A stretch of 64,000 nucleotides of DNA from Xylogone sp. PMI_703 (GCA_021399445.1 JAJTUQ010000002.1:3224001-3288000), one strand, 5' to 3'. Shown: positions 38,858 through 51,517, counted from the first letter of the stretch. Notes: generated by a model from the sequence alone, not told the origin. A program made the numbers and translations.

Positions 38858-41800
38858 ATGGAGATGAATAATCCAGAATTGCAGGAGAGATTGAGAGTAT
38901 TGGATCAGGAGTTGGAGGTATGTTCCATGGTTCCAGTCAGCTTCTTACAGGAAGCACGGTCTATCTTTGCGGTGTCTCAGTCTGCTGCTATGACATTGGC
39001 GTTCGGTTTCCAGACATACTTCGCTATGCAGCTCTTGTATCTGAATAGGCTAACATACATAGGAGGGAGATATCACCGAGAAAGGGTACGAGATTTTTAG
39101 CACTCACTCACTAAAAACCCCATCGAGTATTTGACACTCTTCGGCACGATGCTTGCATCTAATATTATATTATAGTTATCAGAAACGGCGGACGTTGTTG
39201 CTATCACAGTATTTTAGTCCATCCCAAACGCCAGCAGATCCACAAGGGCTACGAGTACAGACGCCCGAGTACTCAGCGCAACCATCTAATGATGGCTCTC
39301 GCAGAACATCTTTTGCGGCGGTCAACAACCCGCAATATTCCAATCCGCAAAGTGGACCTTACCCTCCCCAAAATTACGCCCCACGCCCCGACTCCTCCCC
39401 TCAATCGCCAACGCGATCAGCATCATCTGGGATGGGTACGATTAGGAACAGTTCAGGGAGCTTTGTAAACCCGCCAGTTCAAGGGTTTTCGTATGCTGGA
39501 AGATCACAAGATTTACGACTAGGCATTCATAACCCGAATGATGAGTTATTTTTACCAGGCCCGGATGATACCCAGTATGGACGCCCAGGGGAACCCAGCA
39601 TGTCAACAGAGACAATGGGATCCGGTCATTATGCATTCAATCCAGCACATCAAGGGGGATACGGAGAGCAGCCAGGTGATATATATGATCAAGGCCGTTC
39701 TGGAACAATGTTAGACTCTCAACAAGGCTACTTTTCCGATTTTACCGGCCAACAAAGCTACGATCAAACCCCGCAGGTTCAGACAGCTTATGGAGGGCCT
39801 CATCGCTACTCTTCGAGTGATGCGTTTTCTCCCACGGCTGCAATGGCCCCACCAATGTTAACTACAAATGACCTTCCACCACCATCAGCTCTAGAGTATA
39901 TGATGCCACTAGAACCCCGAGATGTGCCGTTTGCAGTATATGATCCTCATGATTCCAACACGCCAATGTCTAAGTTCGACAATATCGCCGCTGTTCTAAG
40001 ACATCGGGGTAGAACCACAGCAAAAATGCCTGCGTACTGGGTGCTAGATTCAAAAGGAAAAGAGATTGCATCAATTACATGGGATAAACTTGCAAGTCGA
40101 GCTGAGAAAGTGGCACAAGTGATTAGGGATAAAAGCTCCTTATATCGCGGGGATCGAGTAGCTCTGCTCTATAGGGATAGCGAGATTATCGACTTCGCAA
40201 TAGCATTAATGGGATGCTTTATTGCTGGTGTTGTGGCAGTTCCTATCAATGAGCTTGAGGATTATGCAAAACTAAATCTTATTCTCACATCTACACAAGC
40301 ACATCTCGCACTTACAACTGACAATAATTTGAAGGCATTTCAACGAGATATTACTACTCAGAAACTTAACTGGCCGAAGGGGGTGGAGTGGTGGAAAACA
40401 AACGAATTCGGAAGCTTTCACCCAAAGAAGAAAGACGATGTACCGCCACTCACCGTTCCTGACCTTGCCTATATTGAATTCTCGCGGGCTCCTACAGGAG
40501 ATCTACGCGGGGTGGTCATGAGCCATCGAACAATTATGCATCAGATGGCATGTTTGAGCGCAATTATATCAACTGTACCAACAGATGGTAAAGGAGATAC
40601 TTTCAACACTGGCCTCCGAGATAAAAACGGAGTGTTGATTAATGGCGGAAAATCGAAGGGAGAAATTCTCATCTCATATCTTGATCCGCGACAAAGTATT
40701 GGGATGATTCTCGGCGTCCTTCTAACAGTATATGGTGGACATACAACCGTCTGGATGGAAAACAAAGCTGTGGAGATGCCAGGTCTTTACGCGCATTTAA
40801 TTACAAAGTATAGAGCGACTTTGATGTTAGCAGATTATCCAGGCCTTAAAAGAGCAGCATACAACTACCAGCAGGACCCAATGACCACTAGAAATTTCAA
40901 AAAAGGCATGGAACCTAATTTTCAACATGTCAAACTGTGTCTAATAGATACTTTGACTGTTGACAGCGAATTTCATGAGGTTCTGGCAGATCGTTGGCTA
41001 CGACCAATGCGAAATCCTCGAGCGCGAGAGTTGGTTGCCCCGATGCTTTGTCTACCTGAACATGGAGGAATGGTGATCAGCATGCGCGACTGGTTAGGTG
41101 GAGAAGAAAGGATGGGCTGTCCTCTTAAATTAGACATGGGAGACGACGAGTCTGCGGAAGAAAAGGAAGAAGAAAAGGAAAAACCAGCTGGAAATGGGTT
41201 TGCAAGCTTGATCGGTGGAGGCACTCCGACACCGAAAAAGGAGCTTGATAGGACAGAGTTGGGCGAAGTGCTATTAGATCGCGAGGCACTGAAGTCCAAC
41301 GAAGTTGTGGTAGTTGCAATTGGAGAAGAGGCGCGGAAAAAGGGAAGCAGTGATCCCAGTACAGTCAGAGTTGGAGCATTCGGATTTCCAATTCCGGATG
41401 CCACATTGGCTGTCGTAGATCCAGAAACCGGTCTTCTAGCCTCGCCGCATTCTGTAGGTGAGATCTGGGTTGACTCACCATCTCTGTCCGGGGGGTTCTG
41501 GGCATTACCCAAACACACCGAACAGATCTTCCATGCTAGGCCATATAAATTCGAACCTGGAGAGTCGACTCCTATGATGATAGAGCCCGAATTTTTAAGG
41601 ACCGGTCTCCTGGGAACTGTAATTGAGGGCAAGATATTTGTGCTAGGATTATATGAGGATCGATTGAGGCAGAAAGTCGAGTGGGTTGAGCATGGCCACG
41701 AGGTAGCTGAACATCGCTATTTCTTCGTGCAGCATATCATTGTGAGCATTATGAAAAACGTTCCAAAGATATATGATTGCTCCGCCTTCGATATATTTGT

Positions 41801-44559
41801 CAATGATGAGCACCTTCCCATAGTATTACTTGAATCACAGGCAGCTTCAACTGCGCCTGTAACTTCTGGAGGGCCTCCGCGTCAACTAGACACCGCTCTT
41901 TTAGATTCTTTATCAGAAAGATGCATGGAGGTTCTGTTGCAAGAGCACCATCTACGGGTATATTGTGTTATGATAACGGCACCAAATACGCTGCCGAAGG
42001 TCCTCAAGAATGGCCGAAAAGAGATCGGCAATATGCTTTGTCGGAAAGAGTTTGATTTGGGAAACCTACCCTGTGTTCATGTGAAGTTCGGTGTCGAAAG
42101 GGCAGTTCTTAATCTTCCCATTGGTGTAGATCCGATCGGTGGTATTTGGTCACCACTTGCATCACAAGCTAGAGAGGATCTTTTATCGACGAGAGAGAAA
42201 CAGTATTCGGGCATCGACCGCCGTGAAGTGGTTATAGACGACCGAACATCCACTCCATTGAATAATTTCTCCAGCATTGTGGATTTGCTGCAATGGCGAG
42301 TCGCCAGACAAGCTGAAGAGTTATCTTACTGCACCATAGACGGACGTGGCAGGGAAGGAAAGGGAATTACATGGAAGAAGCTGGATACCAAGGTTGCTGC
42401 AGTGGCTATGTATCTCAAGAATAAGGTCAAGGTTCGGGCAGGAGACCATTTAATTCTCATGTATACACACTCGGAGGACTTTGTGTATGCAGTTCATGCC
42501 TGCTTCTGCCTTGGGGCTACAGCAATCCCTATGGCCCCACTAGATCAGAATCGACTAAACGAAGATGCACCGGCTTTTCTCCATATGGTGACAGATTATC
42601 ACGTTAAGGCTGTTCTGGTCAATCAAGATGTAGACCATTTATTGAAACAAAAGACGGTTTCGCAACACATCAAACAGTCAGCACAAGTCATCAAAGTGTC
42701 CGTCCCCAATGTCTTCAACACCACGAAACCTCCAAAACAAAACAATGGCTGTAGGGATCTTGGTCTCACCATGCAGCCAGCTTGGGTCCAACCCGGCTAT
42801 CCAGCTCTGGTCTGGACCTACTGGACTCCGGATCAACGTCGTGTTGCTGTGCAACTTAGTCATGATACGATCATGGGCACCTGTAAAGTTCAAAAGGAGA
42901 CTTGTCAAATGACAAGTTCAAGGCCTATTCTTGGCTGTGTTCGCAGCACAAGTGGTCTAGGATTCGTTCATACTTGTCTCATGGGTGTCTTCGTCGGTGC
43001 CCCTACGTATCTTGTTTCCCCTGTCGAGTTCGCCCAAAATCCGATATCTTTGTTTCTCACTCTGTCAAGATACAAAATAAAGGATACATATGCAACACCA
43101 CAAATGCTCGATCATGCAATGGCTGTTATGCCGGGCAAGGGGTTCATGCTTCATGAGCTGAAAAATATGATGATCTCGGCTGAAGGACGACCACGTGTTG
43201 ACGTCTTCCAGAAAGTCCGTCTTCATTTTGCAGGCACAGGTCTTGACCGGACAGCCATAAACACCATCTACTCACACGTTCTAAATCCTATGATAGCGTC
43301 CCGCTCCTACATGTGCACCGAGCCAGTGGAGCTGTGGCTTGACACCCAGGCATTGCGGCGAGGCTTAATATATCCAGTTGATCCCGACACTCATCCAAAT
43401 GCACTGTTGGTTCAAGACTCGGGCATGGTTCCTGTATCCACACAAATCGCTATCGTCAATCCTGAGAGTAGAATGCTGTGCCATGAGGGCGAGTATGGTG
43501 AAATTTGGGTATCATCTGAAGCATGTGTCAAGTCTTTCTATGGCTCCAAAGACCCATTTGATGCTGAGAGATTTGACGGCCATACTATCGACGGCGATGA
43601 CACTACTGAATATGTTCGAACGGGTGATTTGGGGTTCTTACATATTGTGAGTAGGCCAATTGGTGCAAATAATGCCTTAGTTGAGATGCAGGTGCTGTTT
43701 GTTTTGGGAAGCATTGGGGAGACATTTGAAATTAATGGGTTGAGCCACTTCCCCATGGACATCGAATACTCTGTAGAGAAGTGTCATCGGAATATTGTAC
43801 CTGGTGGCTGGTAAGTTATTCTCTCCTAAAACTTTGTCATACGTGCTCCACTAATTCCCTTTCAGTGCTATCTTTCAAGCCGGTGGACTTATCGTTGTCT
43901 TGGTAGAAGTAACTAGAAAGGCCTATCTGGCGTCCATTGTCCCTGTCATTGTCGACGCTATTCTAAATGAGCACCAAATAGTCGTCGATATTGTTGCATT
44001 CGTGAACAAAGGCGACTTCCCACGCTCGAGACTTGGCGAAAAACAACGAGGGAAGATCCTTGCAAGTTGGGTTACCAGAAAAATGCGAACGATGGCACAG
44101 TTCGGTATTCGAGATGCCGACTCCACGCTCTCAGACGTTGCTGAAGGTGTCGAGTCTCGAAGCGGACATCCTAGTATCAAGAACGGCAGCGTATTTGCAA
44201 GCAGTCTCCGTAACGTGGAGCCAGCGCCTCAGATTCTAGAAGAGGATTATGCAGCGCATAATCAACCCCAGCAAGACAGTTATTCTCCGCCAGTTGGTGT
44301 ATCAGAAATGCCAGCGGATAGTTATAACGGATCTCCTTCACAAGATAAAAACGGGAATCATACCTCAATGAAGAGTGACGACACTCCTATCGAACCCCAT
44401 GGGATTCGACTGGAGCTTCCGAACGATCATGACCTAGGCAGTTTCGAAATTCCTAATTTCAACTTATCTATTTCAGAATATCCTCCAAGAGTCGGTCCAA
44501 AGCCACCGGTGGCTGCGCCTCCTCCTCCACCAGACAACGAGCGGCTTCCAGGTCTATGA
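38858..44559 (+). CDS. CPS1: Cps1/DIP2-type twin AMP-binding protein
   Basis: Very large protein (1803 aa) with an N-terminal DMAP1-binding domain and two adenylate-forming (acyl-CoA/acyl-AMP ligase-like) domains, as in animal DIP2 and the fungal Cps1/Cmr2 family. Exons are 38858-38917, 39063-39085 (23 nt), 39176-43810 and 43866-44559; introns 145, 90 and 55 nt. The short exons give the conserved NPELQERLRVLDQELEEGD start and its continuation. Residues about 70-280 are Pro/Gln/Tyr-rich linker. The first AMP-binding unit starts near residue 286 (NIAAVLRHRG) and the second near 1059. In DIP2 the adenylation loops are degenerate; here the first reads FSRAPTGDLRGVVMS instead of the usual SGTTG-like P-loop, so classical ligase activity is doubtful. 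DIP2 in yeast and animals regulates diacylglycerol; fungal Cps1 has been linked to virulence. Confidence 0.93.
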
Positions 44560-45403
44560 ACCTGGCTGGCTCATGGTTCAAAAGCTCTGAAGTTTAAAAC
44601 AATAGCAAGAAGATAGGAACTAGGGATATGACGCTACAAATCCTATGGCTAAGTGAGGTGATGATCACAATGACGATCTCTTTTTATATACGAGGCAATT
44701 TGTTTAGATTCTCTTAGGAGAATGGATATAGCCTGGTGTACGGTGTTTATCACTTCTTTTGTTTCTAAGTTTAATGCATGATATGGGTGGGTTGTTGTAG
44801 GATTGAATGCATAGCAGGAAGCATACCTCGAGGTAGTTTTGTTTCTTTGGATCAGGCTCTCCACAAAGGAAGGGAGCGATATCATTACGTACTATCACAC
44901 CAATAGATATTACATACTTGTACTGTACATAAGCCAATACAGGATAAACCAATAAAGAGATCCTCATCAGCTTGCATAGTCCATCAGGGAAGTGACCAGT
45001 TGCCTTTGTCCCCAGAGGCAGTGCTATAGCTTAATCCCAATCAGGGATAGTCGATATCTTCCCTCGGAACGACCGAGATGGCTTGCGGCTGACCCTGGAG
45101 ATATCGATGAAAGAGAGATACCGTAAACAAAGACAATGAGAATTACGTGTCTCTTTTCTTTGAGTTGAATAGAGTACAATTTCTGTGTGAAGTCGTTCAT
45201 ATAAATCGATGTTCCTGTTGTGAAACCATCCATCACAAGTACATCGAGTACATCGTTGGTCACGTGCGCCCAGCATCCCTGACTGAGACAACCCATCGGA
45301 AAGTTGCAGTCGAACCCACGAACATTTGGAACAATTTCGAAAGCGTTCCGTTTGTCTTGTATATTGACATCCTGCTCTGAGGTTTCGGGCCTCACATCTT
45401 CCA
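44560..45403. other. Intergenic region CPS1/PDE1
   Basis: About 840 bases between two plus-strand genes. Minus-strand ORFs at 45024-45459 overlap one another and the first PDE1 exon and lack domain features. One GTACTGTAC word occurs at 44930-44938. The rest should be 3' UTR and the PDE1 promoter. Confidence 0.5.
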
Positions 45404-47204
45404 ATGGTGGAAGGTGACGAGAAGCCTGCAAGGAATGGCGGGCCTGCACTACAGGTCATTGTTCTGGTGAGTTAAAGACATACATCCGCGTTATCCCGTG
45501 TCGACCTGCTCAGCCAATCCATAAGAAACTTTGCTTTGGTCCAGAACCTTCCCACAGTTATTGTCTCCGTTTTCCCGTTTGTTATCTATTGTTTAATCGA
45601 ATAATGCTCTGTTTCGAGTTTCTTGCTAGTAAACAATGCCCTGTGCAATCCCATAGTCACGTGGGCTATATTGTTCCCAACTCCCTGGCGCATAAATGAG
45701 CGTGCTGACCTAGTTTCATGTTCTTTATGCACAACTAATTATTTCTTAGGGATCTGGAGGTGGCCCGAGGGAGGATAACACTACTGCCTTCCTAGTACGA
45801 TCAGTAGCTTCGGGATGGAAGAGAGGCTCTGTACTTGCTGTCGATGCAGGCACACATTTAGCCGCAATCAAACGTATCTTAGAACTACATGAGCCAAATA
45901 CCAAGGAGCGTCCAGCCACTCTAACAGAAGGACCGTTCAACGGCCTCAAAATACCCCATATTTCGTCCCTCTCCAATGCAGCCTACTTTACCCATACAAT
46001 GATCGATACCTTCCTGATCACCCATCCGCACCTAGATCACATTACTGGATTCGTTGTGAATACAGCAGCCTTGCCAAATGCCCGGCCAAAAAAATTAGCT
46101 GGACTTCCTACAACCATCGAGGCTATCAAGGACCATATCTTCAACAACATCATTTGGCCTAACTTATCAGATGAAAACAATGGGGCTGGGTTAGTAACCT
46201 ATATGCGCCTTGTTGACGGAGGGTCGCCAGTTCTTGGTAATGCGCAAGGAAGAGGATATGTTGAGGTATGTGATGGGCTTAGCGTCAAGACCTGGAGTGT
46301 GAGCCATGGCCACTGCATCGAGAATCACAGTCATCGTGGATCAATACAACTCGAAAATCCTCCTGAGACGTCTAGATCAGGTTCGGCCATGGGGTTTCAA
46401 GGGTCGCCACGGTCTCTATCAGGAGATAATTATATGTCTCCTGGTCTACCATACAGATACAATAATATGGAACGGATCTGCGTCTATAACAGCTCGGCCC
46501 ATTTCATCAAAGATCTAGCGACTGGGCGCGAGGTTTTGATATTTGGAGATGTGGAGCCAGATTCCCTGTCTTTATTACCTCGCAATAGGCAAGTGTGGAG
46601 AGAGGCAGCCCCTAAAGTTGTTGCAGGTCAACTAGGGGGTATCTTTATTGAATGCTCGTATGACGACTCACGCCCTGATGAGCTACTCTTTGGACATTTA
46701 TCTCCTCGATTCTTGATTGAGGAACTCAAAGTCCTCGCCAGTGAAATAGATCACCTCCAAAATAAGGATAAGGTCAGAGATTCGAAGAAGAGAAAGAGAG
46801 TCGCCAGCATTAACAGTATGGATCAAAAATCCCGACGGTCCACTAGATCCTCAAATGAACCCAATGATACCGAATTCCCACACACCTCGCCTCCAAGTCC
46901 ATTTACAAAGACCCATACACCGACAATAGATATCGAGATGAGGGAAGCTCGGAGTCACAGTGATTCGGCGTCTACTTCGCAAGAAATCTCAAAAGCTCTT
47001 GAACTGCAGGGATTGCATGTCAAGAAATTACCAGACTCTCTTCTCAAAGGGATCAAGGTTGTGATTATACATGTAAAAGATACCCTTGATGACGGACCCC
47101 CCATTGGAGACGTTATAATTAACGAACTGAATGAGCATGACGAGGAGGCGAGACTGGGTTGTGAATTTATTCTTTCTAGACCGGGAGAGGATGTGTACTT
47201 GTAA
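45404..47204 (+). CDS. PDE1: Low-affinity cAMP phosphodiesterase Pde1
   Basis: Class II cyclic-nucleotide phosphodiesterase of the metallo-beta-lactamase fold; hydrolyses cAMP to AMP and dampens PKA signalling. Exons are 45404-45466 and 45750-47204 (505 aa). The 283-nt intron is the longest in the window; it joins ALQVIVL to GSGGGPREDNTT, the first strand and turn of the fold. The metal-binding HPHLDH motif is at residues 113-118, followed by the class II WSVSHGHC region, IFGDVEPD and FIECSYDDSRPD(E)LLFGHLSP. An insertion rich in Lys/Arg/Ser (coded at 46750-46990) separates the last two conserved blocks. Assignment is firm on the motifs; low affinity is a property of the family. Confidence 0.94.
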
Positions 47205-47941
47205 TGTTTTATTACAGCGGCGTTATTGGTGGAGATTTGATTACTTTGCTTTTCCAACGACTTTTGTTGCTTGTTGCTCTCAAATTCGGGAGGTTAGGGC
47301 GGATTAGTTAATTTCCGTTTCGGGACAATGTCTGGTACATCGTTAACTACATGCGGATTGTACCGGTATACCTGATCCATTTTTGCTTTCATGTATGAAT
47401 TTTTGCAAGATAATATTCCTTACGCATGACAATGATATTAGTTTACTATTTGCTTCGAAATTTACTTTTAATGATTCCATTGACGCGGGGTTGGCTGGAT
47501 CTTTGCCCTGGATTCTTCTAATGTGCACGGGAGAATGAACGCACTCTAACTTGGATTGCCCAAATAAATACGTGACATAAGATATATTGGAATGACAGCG
47601 CTATGCTATGTTCATAAACTCCACAGAGATGAGACAGGACAGTCAAGTCAGTAAACGGTAGGATACTCTCTGCCGGGTCCAGTAACCCAGGCACCAAAAC
47701 CTTTAATATTCAACATACAACCTCCTTTGCCCATTTCGCAACCACAACAAAAAGAGTTGCTCTCTTTATCACTCGAAAACTCCCAGTTCGCCATATATCA
47801 TCATATTTCCCTCCCCAGCCCATAAATACAAGGAAAAACAGAGCCAAACATAGATACGTAGCTCCCAAATGTTAAGAGGACCTCGACACAAATCCTCCCA
47901 GCTCTTTTAAACGGTCTCACTCGCCTCCTTCATAAACTTAT
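47205..47941. other. Convergent intergenic region PDE1/SSH4
   Basis: About 740 bases between two converging genes. Two 3' UTRs are expected. I found no gene, no repeat and no RNA signature. Confidence 0.5.
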
Positions 47942-49641
47942 TCAAATGGTATCATGTCTTTCTCGCCCGGTTTCTCGGGTTCCAGCAGTGCTACCGCTAG
48001 GCCTATTGCTATTGCTCCTCTCGCGAGCTCTGTCTTCTGCTATTGCATCGCTATAACTTGGTATTGGGGGAGGCGAGCTCCGCCGTCCAATCAAAGGAGC
48101 GGCTTCGGTCTCATCTGTGCTACTACGGCGGCTTCCAGAGTTTGATGTCAGAGGGCTTGAATATTCTGGAGGTGGTTGAGCAGGATGTTGAAGTCCAAGA
48201 CCAACAGATGCATGTGACGGGTTAGCTGGCTCGTTGCTCCCTGACCCGCTCGGCCCTTCACCTGGATCATCGTGAGAAGGGATATGTGCGAGTTGTGCAA
48301 GTGATATATCAGTTGGCGATCGTGCAGGACCAGGGCTAGTTGGAGGTCCATATCTAAAGTTACCACTTCGTGTTCGTCCATGCCGTGGGTCCATATATGC
48401 CCCTCCACTACTCTGAGCACCTTCTCTTCCAGTCTCAAGGAGGATGCTGCCTTGTTCACTCCCATAGGGAGGAGGCGGCGCGAGACTACCTGTCATAGGT
48501 GCAAGTCCCCATTTCTTAACATTAGCTTCAATGAAAACAAATCCAGATTGCCCGAAATTAACATGTACTGTGCATGGTCCAGTTGCACCAACAGCTGGGA
48601 AAAGATTTTGCGATTTGAGCCCGTGTGCTACATCCTCCAACTTTTTACCGTTTCTCGTAAAGAAAATTGTACCAGTACGTGGCCTGTATCCAACTCCAAC
48701 AACATCGCCTTGAACATACATTGGGCCATAATTAACGCCCTTAAAAGGTTGATTATATCTCCGCTCACCAACAGAAGTGTATGCGACAGAATATTTGTGA
48801 TATCCTACGATTCGTCAGCAGACATAACCGATATGGGAGGAAATATTAAAATTACCAGGAAGTCTAAATAACGGATATGGCTTGGTAGCAACTCCAATAC
48901 TGATCATACTAGTCTCTGGTTTGTCGTATATTTTGGCTTCCCAGTAGTATACTTCATTTTGTTTAGGTAGAGGTAAATTAGTAAGCGTAACGGATTGCTC
49001 GAAGAATTCAATCTCGGTTCTTGCTTCCACAAAGCAGTTGGCTATCTCCAAATCAGGCTCAAACTCCCATGCTGATACTCCTTTCTCTTGTATTGCAAGG
49101 TACTGTGATAATGAGATATCGGTAGGGACTGAATCCGGAGGATTCGCTTGAATGAATGCTACAATGACTGTTAGCAGCTACAACCCCCTTGCACGCATAT
49201 ATCTTGCTGCGAGAATGTTTTTCATAGTATAAGGTGTATCATACCTTTAGCTCTCAGATACTCTGTCCGTTGGATCTCATCCATCACTTCCAAAGCTTCC
49301 GCCTCTTCTCGTGCAAACGCTTGTTCGTCGTCATATTCCCCAGGCCTTGCGAATCGATCAAGAATAATACGACCACCAGTGGTATATCTGAAGAAGTAGA
49401 CGATGAGAAAGATGCCCGCAATTAACAGCGCCGAACCAAATGAACTGAGCAGTCCAATGACTACACCGTTGATGGTGGAGTCCATGGTGCGCAGTGTCCG
49501 GCCGTCGTCCTGGCCCTGAATCGAGGGTGTCATGATATGCACTGCCCCTCCTGCTGTGGCTGGGATCGTAGCTGTCGCTGCTGCCGCGAAGGAGGTAAGT
49601 GTTGTGTGTACTGCCCGCAGAACATCCTCCGCTTCCACCAT
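47942..49641 (-). CDS. SSH4: Ssh4/Ear1-like SPRY adaptor of the Rsp5 ubiquitin ligase
   Basis: Single-pass endosomal or vacuolar membrane protein with a cytosolic SPRY domain that recruits the Nedd4-type ligase Rsp5 for sorting of cargo proteins. Exons on the minus strand: 49245-49641, 48856-49158 and 47942-48804, giving 520 aa; introns 86 and 51 nt. The membrane segment is at residues 59-84, after a Ser/Thr/Ala-rich lumenal stretch. SPRY spans about residues 165-330 (YYWEAKIYDKPETSMISIGVATKPYP, GDVVGVGYRPRTGTIFFTRNG). Two PPxY motifs, PPPY at 344-347 and PPEY at 445-448, are the expected Rsp5-binding sites. An extra 5' exon ending at 49754 (possible ATG at 49840) could be joined in frame to an acceptor at about 49676 and would lengthen the lumenal part; I left it out because its donor is weak. 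Confidence 0.92.
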
Positions 49642-50435
49642 GATGACGGTCGCTCTCTTATCGCTGACCCTAAACGATAGTGTGTAGCATCTAGGATCGA
49701 TAGTATATGATCGTGATGGGTTTAGAAAAGGACCTGCCTGTCAGAATCGGATCAATCTCAGTACGTCGCACGTCCTGAGATACTGTTAAGAGTAGAAGAG
49801 ATGTGGGTGTCGTTGGAGTTGCAGATGTCACAGATGTCATGACGGTCAGAGAGAGTGTTGTTGCTCGGGTGGTCGGTAGGGATGATTCGTCTGCGGTGGC
49901 GCTGTCAACCAATAGCGGCCCGAATTCAGATACCAGCAGAAAGAATGTGGGCAGGCACTACTCCCCGCCTACACTCTGAGAATGCCAATATTCTGCAGCA
50001 ACATCAAAGCAAAGCTGCAGCGCTCTTCGGCAGCGCATCGCAAAAGGATACCTCGGGGTATCGAGGTCAGCACGGCGTCTTGTGTTTAGGAATACCATGA
50101 GGCTGGAACTGTAGCAGAAGCTGATAGGTCGTTTCAGTGCCTGGCCTTTGTTACCGTATCACTGCGCCCCACCATAGGCCTCGACCTCGGAACCACCGCT
50201 ATATAAAGACTCGCTCATAGCGCTTACTGCAGTTTACGCATTGGGACACCTGTGTACTATAAGACTCACTACTTTACTCTTTTAGGAGATGCTGTTGTTT
50301 ACACTATCATTCAGGCCTTCCAAGTCGAAAGCGGATAATATGGGAATCATTTCAACAACGAACAAAAACTGGAGCACCGACATTCGTGATTCCCCCTTTA
50401 AATATCACCTGCTCATGGAGCAGTCAACCTGTAAT
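49642..50435. promoter_or_regulatory. SSH4 upstream region
   Basis: About 800 bases between the SSH4 start and the UCH2 stop, both minus strand. It contains a possible extra SSH4 5' exon near 49754-49840, rich in Thr/Ser codons. A TATATAAA word sits at about 50202-50209, which on the minus strand reads as a TTTATATA box some 360 bases from the possible upstream ATG. Its use is not shown. Confidence 0.4.
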
Positions 50436-51517
50436 CTAGCCTATCATTTCCTCGTCGCCGTCGGTAACACCTCCCTTTTTCCTTTGGTCGAAAGTCCTCT
50501 GCTTTGTGTTTGCCTTTGCCTCCTCAATCCATTTATTATACGCATCTGGTCCCTCTTTGAGTTTCTGCGCAATTACTGCTTTCAGTACCTCCCCGGCAAA
50601 TCCAACGAAATTATGCCTGCGCAGTGCGTTCTCAAAGATCCATTCACGCCGCTTCATTTCTTCTCGGACCAACATCTCATGATCGCCAAATTCTCTCGCT
50701 CGTATTCTCAGATCCCTTACCATAGCTAGCAGGTTGAATCTGATCTCAGTAGCTGGATATCTCTCGATCCGGCGCTGTAATACAGGAATGACCTTATCTG
50801 GAAATTCATCAAATGTGCATGGCCCATGGGATATGGGCGCTGGTTGCAACCCATCCAGCTCATACAGGACTCCGTTGATAGGTGTATATGCGATAAAATG
50901 ATAAACATCATCATCGTCAGTTGCGGTCCGTTGCGTCTCATCCACAAAGGGACTACTTCTAGCGAAGGAATTGTGGACACTCCTGATTAATTCCGAGTTC
51001 GACAGAGCTTCACCTCTAAACTCTGGTGGGAAACCTTCAGTAAATTCCCGAAATTCGCGCAGCTGCTGTCCAATCTCTATCTCTCCAGTCTTATTGAGAA
51101 GTACAGACAATAATGCTTGCGTACCACAGGCGTTTTGTATTGTCTGCGCGGCGAAAAACAGCTGTTCTGCAGCTGTGTAATCGTAACTACCATCCTTGGG
51201 TGATCCGTCTTTGTTGGCGCTCTCTGATGTCGGGTATTTGAAAAGAAATATCACTCCGTAAACAGGGCTTAATTGTCGAAGGAATGAAGGATCTAGCGCA
51301 ATAAGCTCCTCAAATTGGACATCTTTAACGCCCAGATTATCCAACAGAAAGGTGAAGACCCCCTATGTAACTTGGAGTCAGTTGGTTACGAGGGGCAGCT
51401 ATCAGCAATAATAATGAACTGACTGCATCGGACTCAACTATGATAAATCAAATATTAGGTCCAGAGCATTCGAGAGACTTGTAGGCAGCACTTACTGGTA
51501 TTCCATCCGCCACTCAT
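50436..51517 (-). CDS. UCH2: Ubiquitin C-terminal hydrolase, UCH37/UCHL5 type
   Basis: Cysteine deubiquitinase that acts at the 26S proteasome (Uch2 in fission yeast, UCHL5 in animals). Exons on the minus strand: 51496-51517 (22 nt), 51424-51437 (14 nt) and 50436-51362, giving 320 aa; introns 58 and 61 nt. The two micro-exons build the conserved start WNTIESDAGVFTFLL. Catalytic residues: Gln85 and Cys91 in QTIQNACGTQA, His167 in VYHFIAY and Asp182 in YELDGL. The C-terminal helical part (ULD-type, REEMKRREWIFENALRRHNF near residues 245-265) is the segment that binds Rpn13 and sometimes Ino80 in animals. It shares a 247-base divergent promoter with POC4. Confidence 0.95.

Noticed and set aside
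40973..41632. Minus-strand ORF of 219 codons
   Set aside because: It lies wholly inside the large CPS1 exon and is a low-complexity antisense shadow.
45024..45459. Two overlapping minus-strand ORFs of about 141 codons
   Set aside because: They overlap each other in different frames and run antisense over the first PDE1 exon. No domain was seen.
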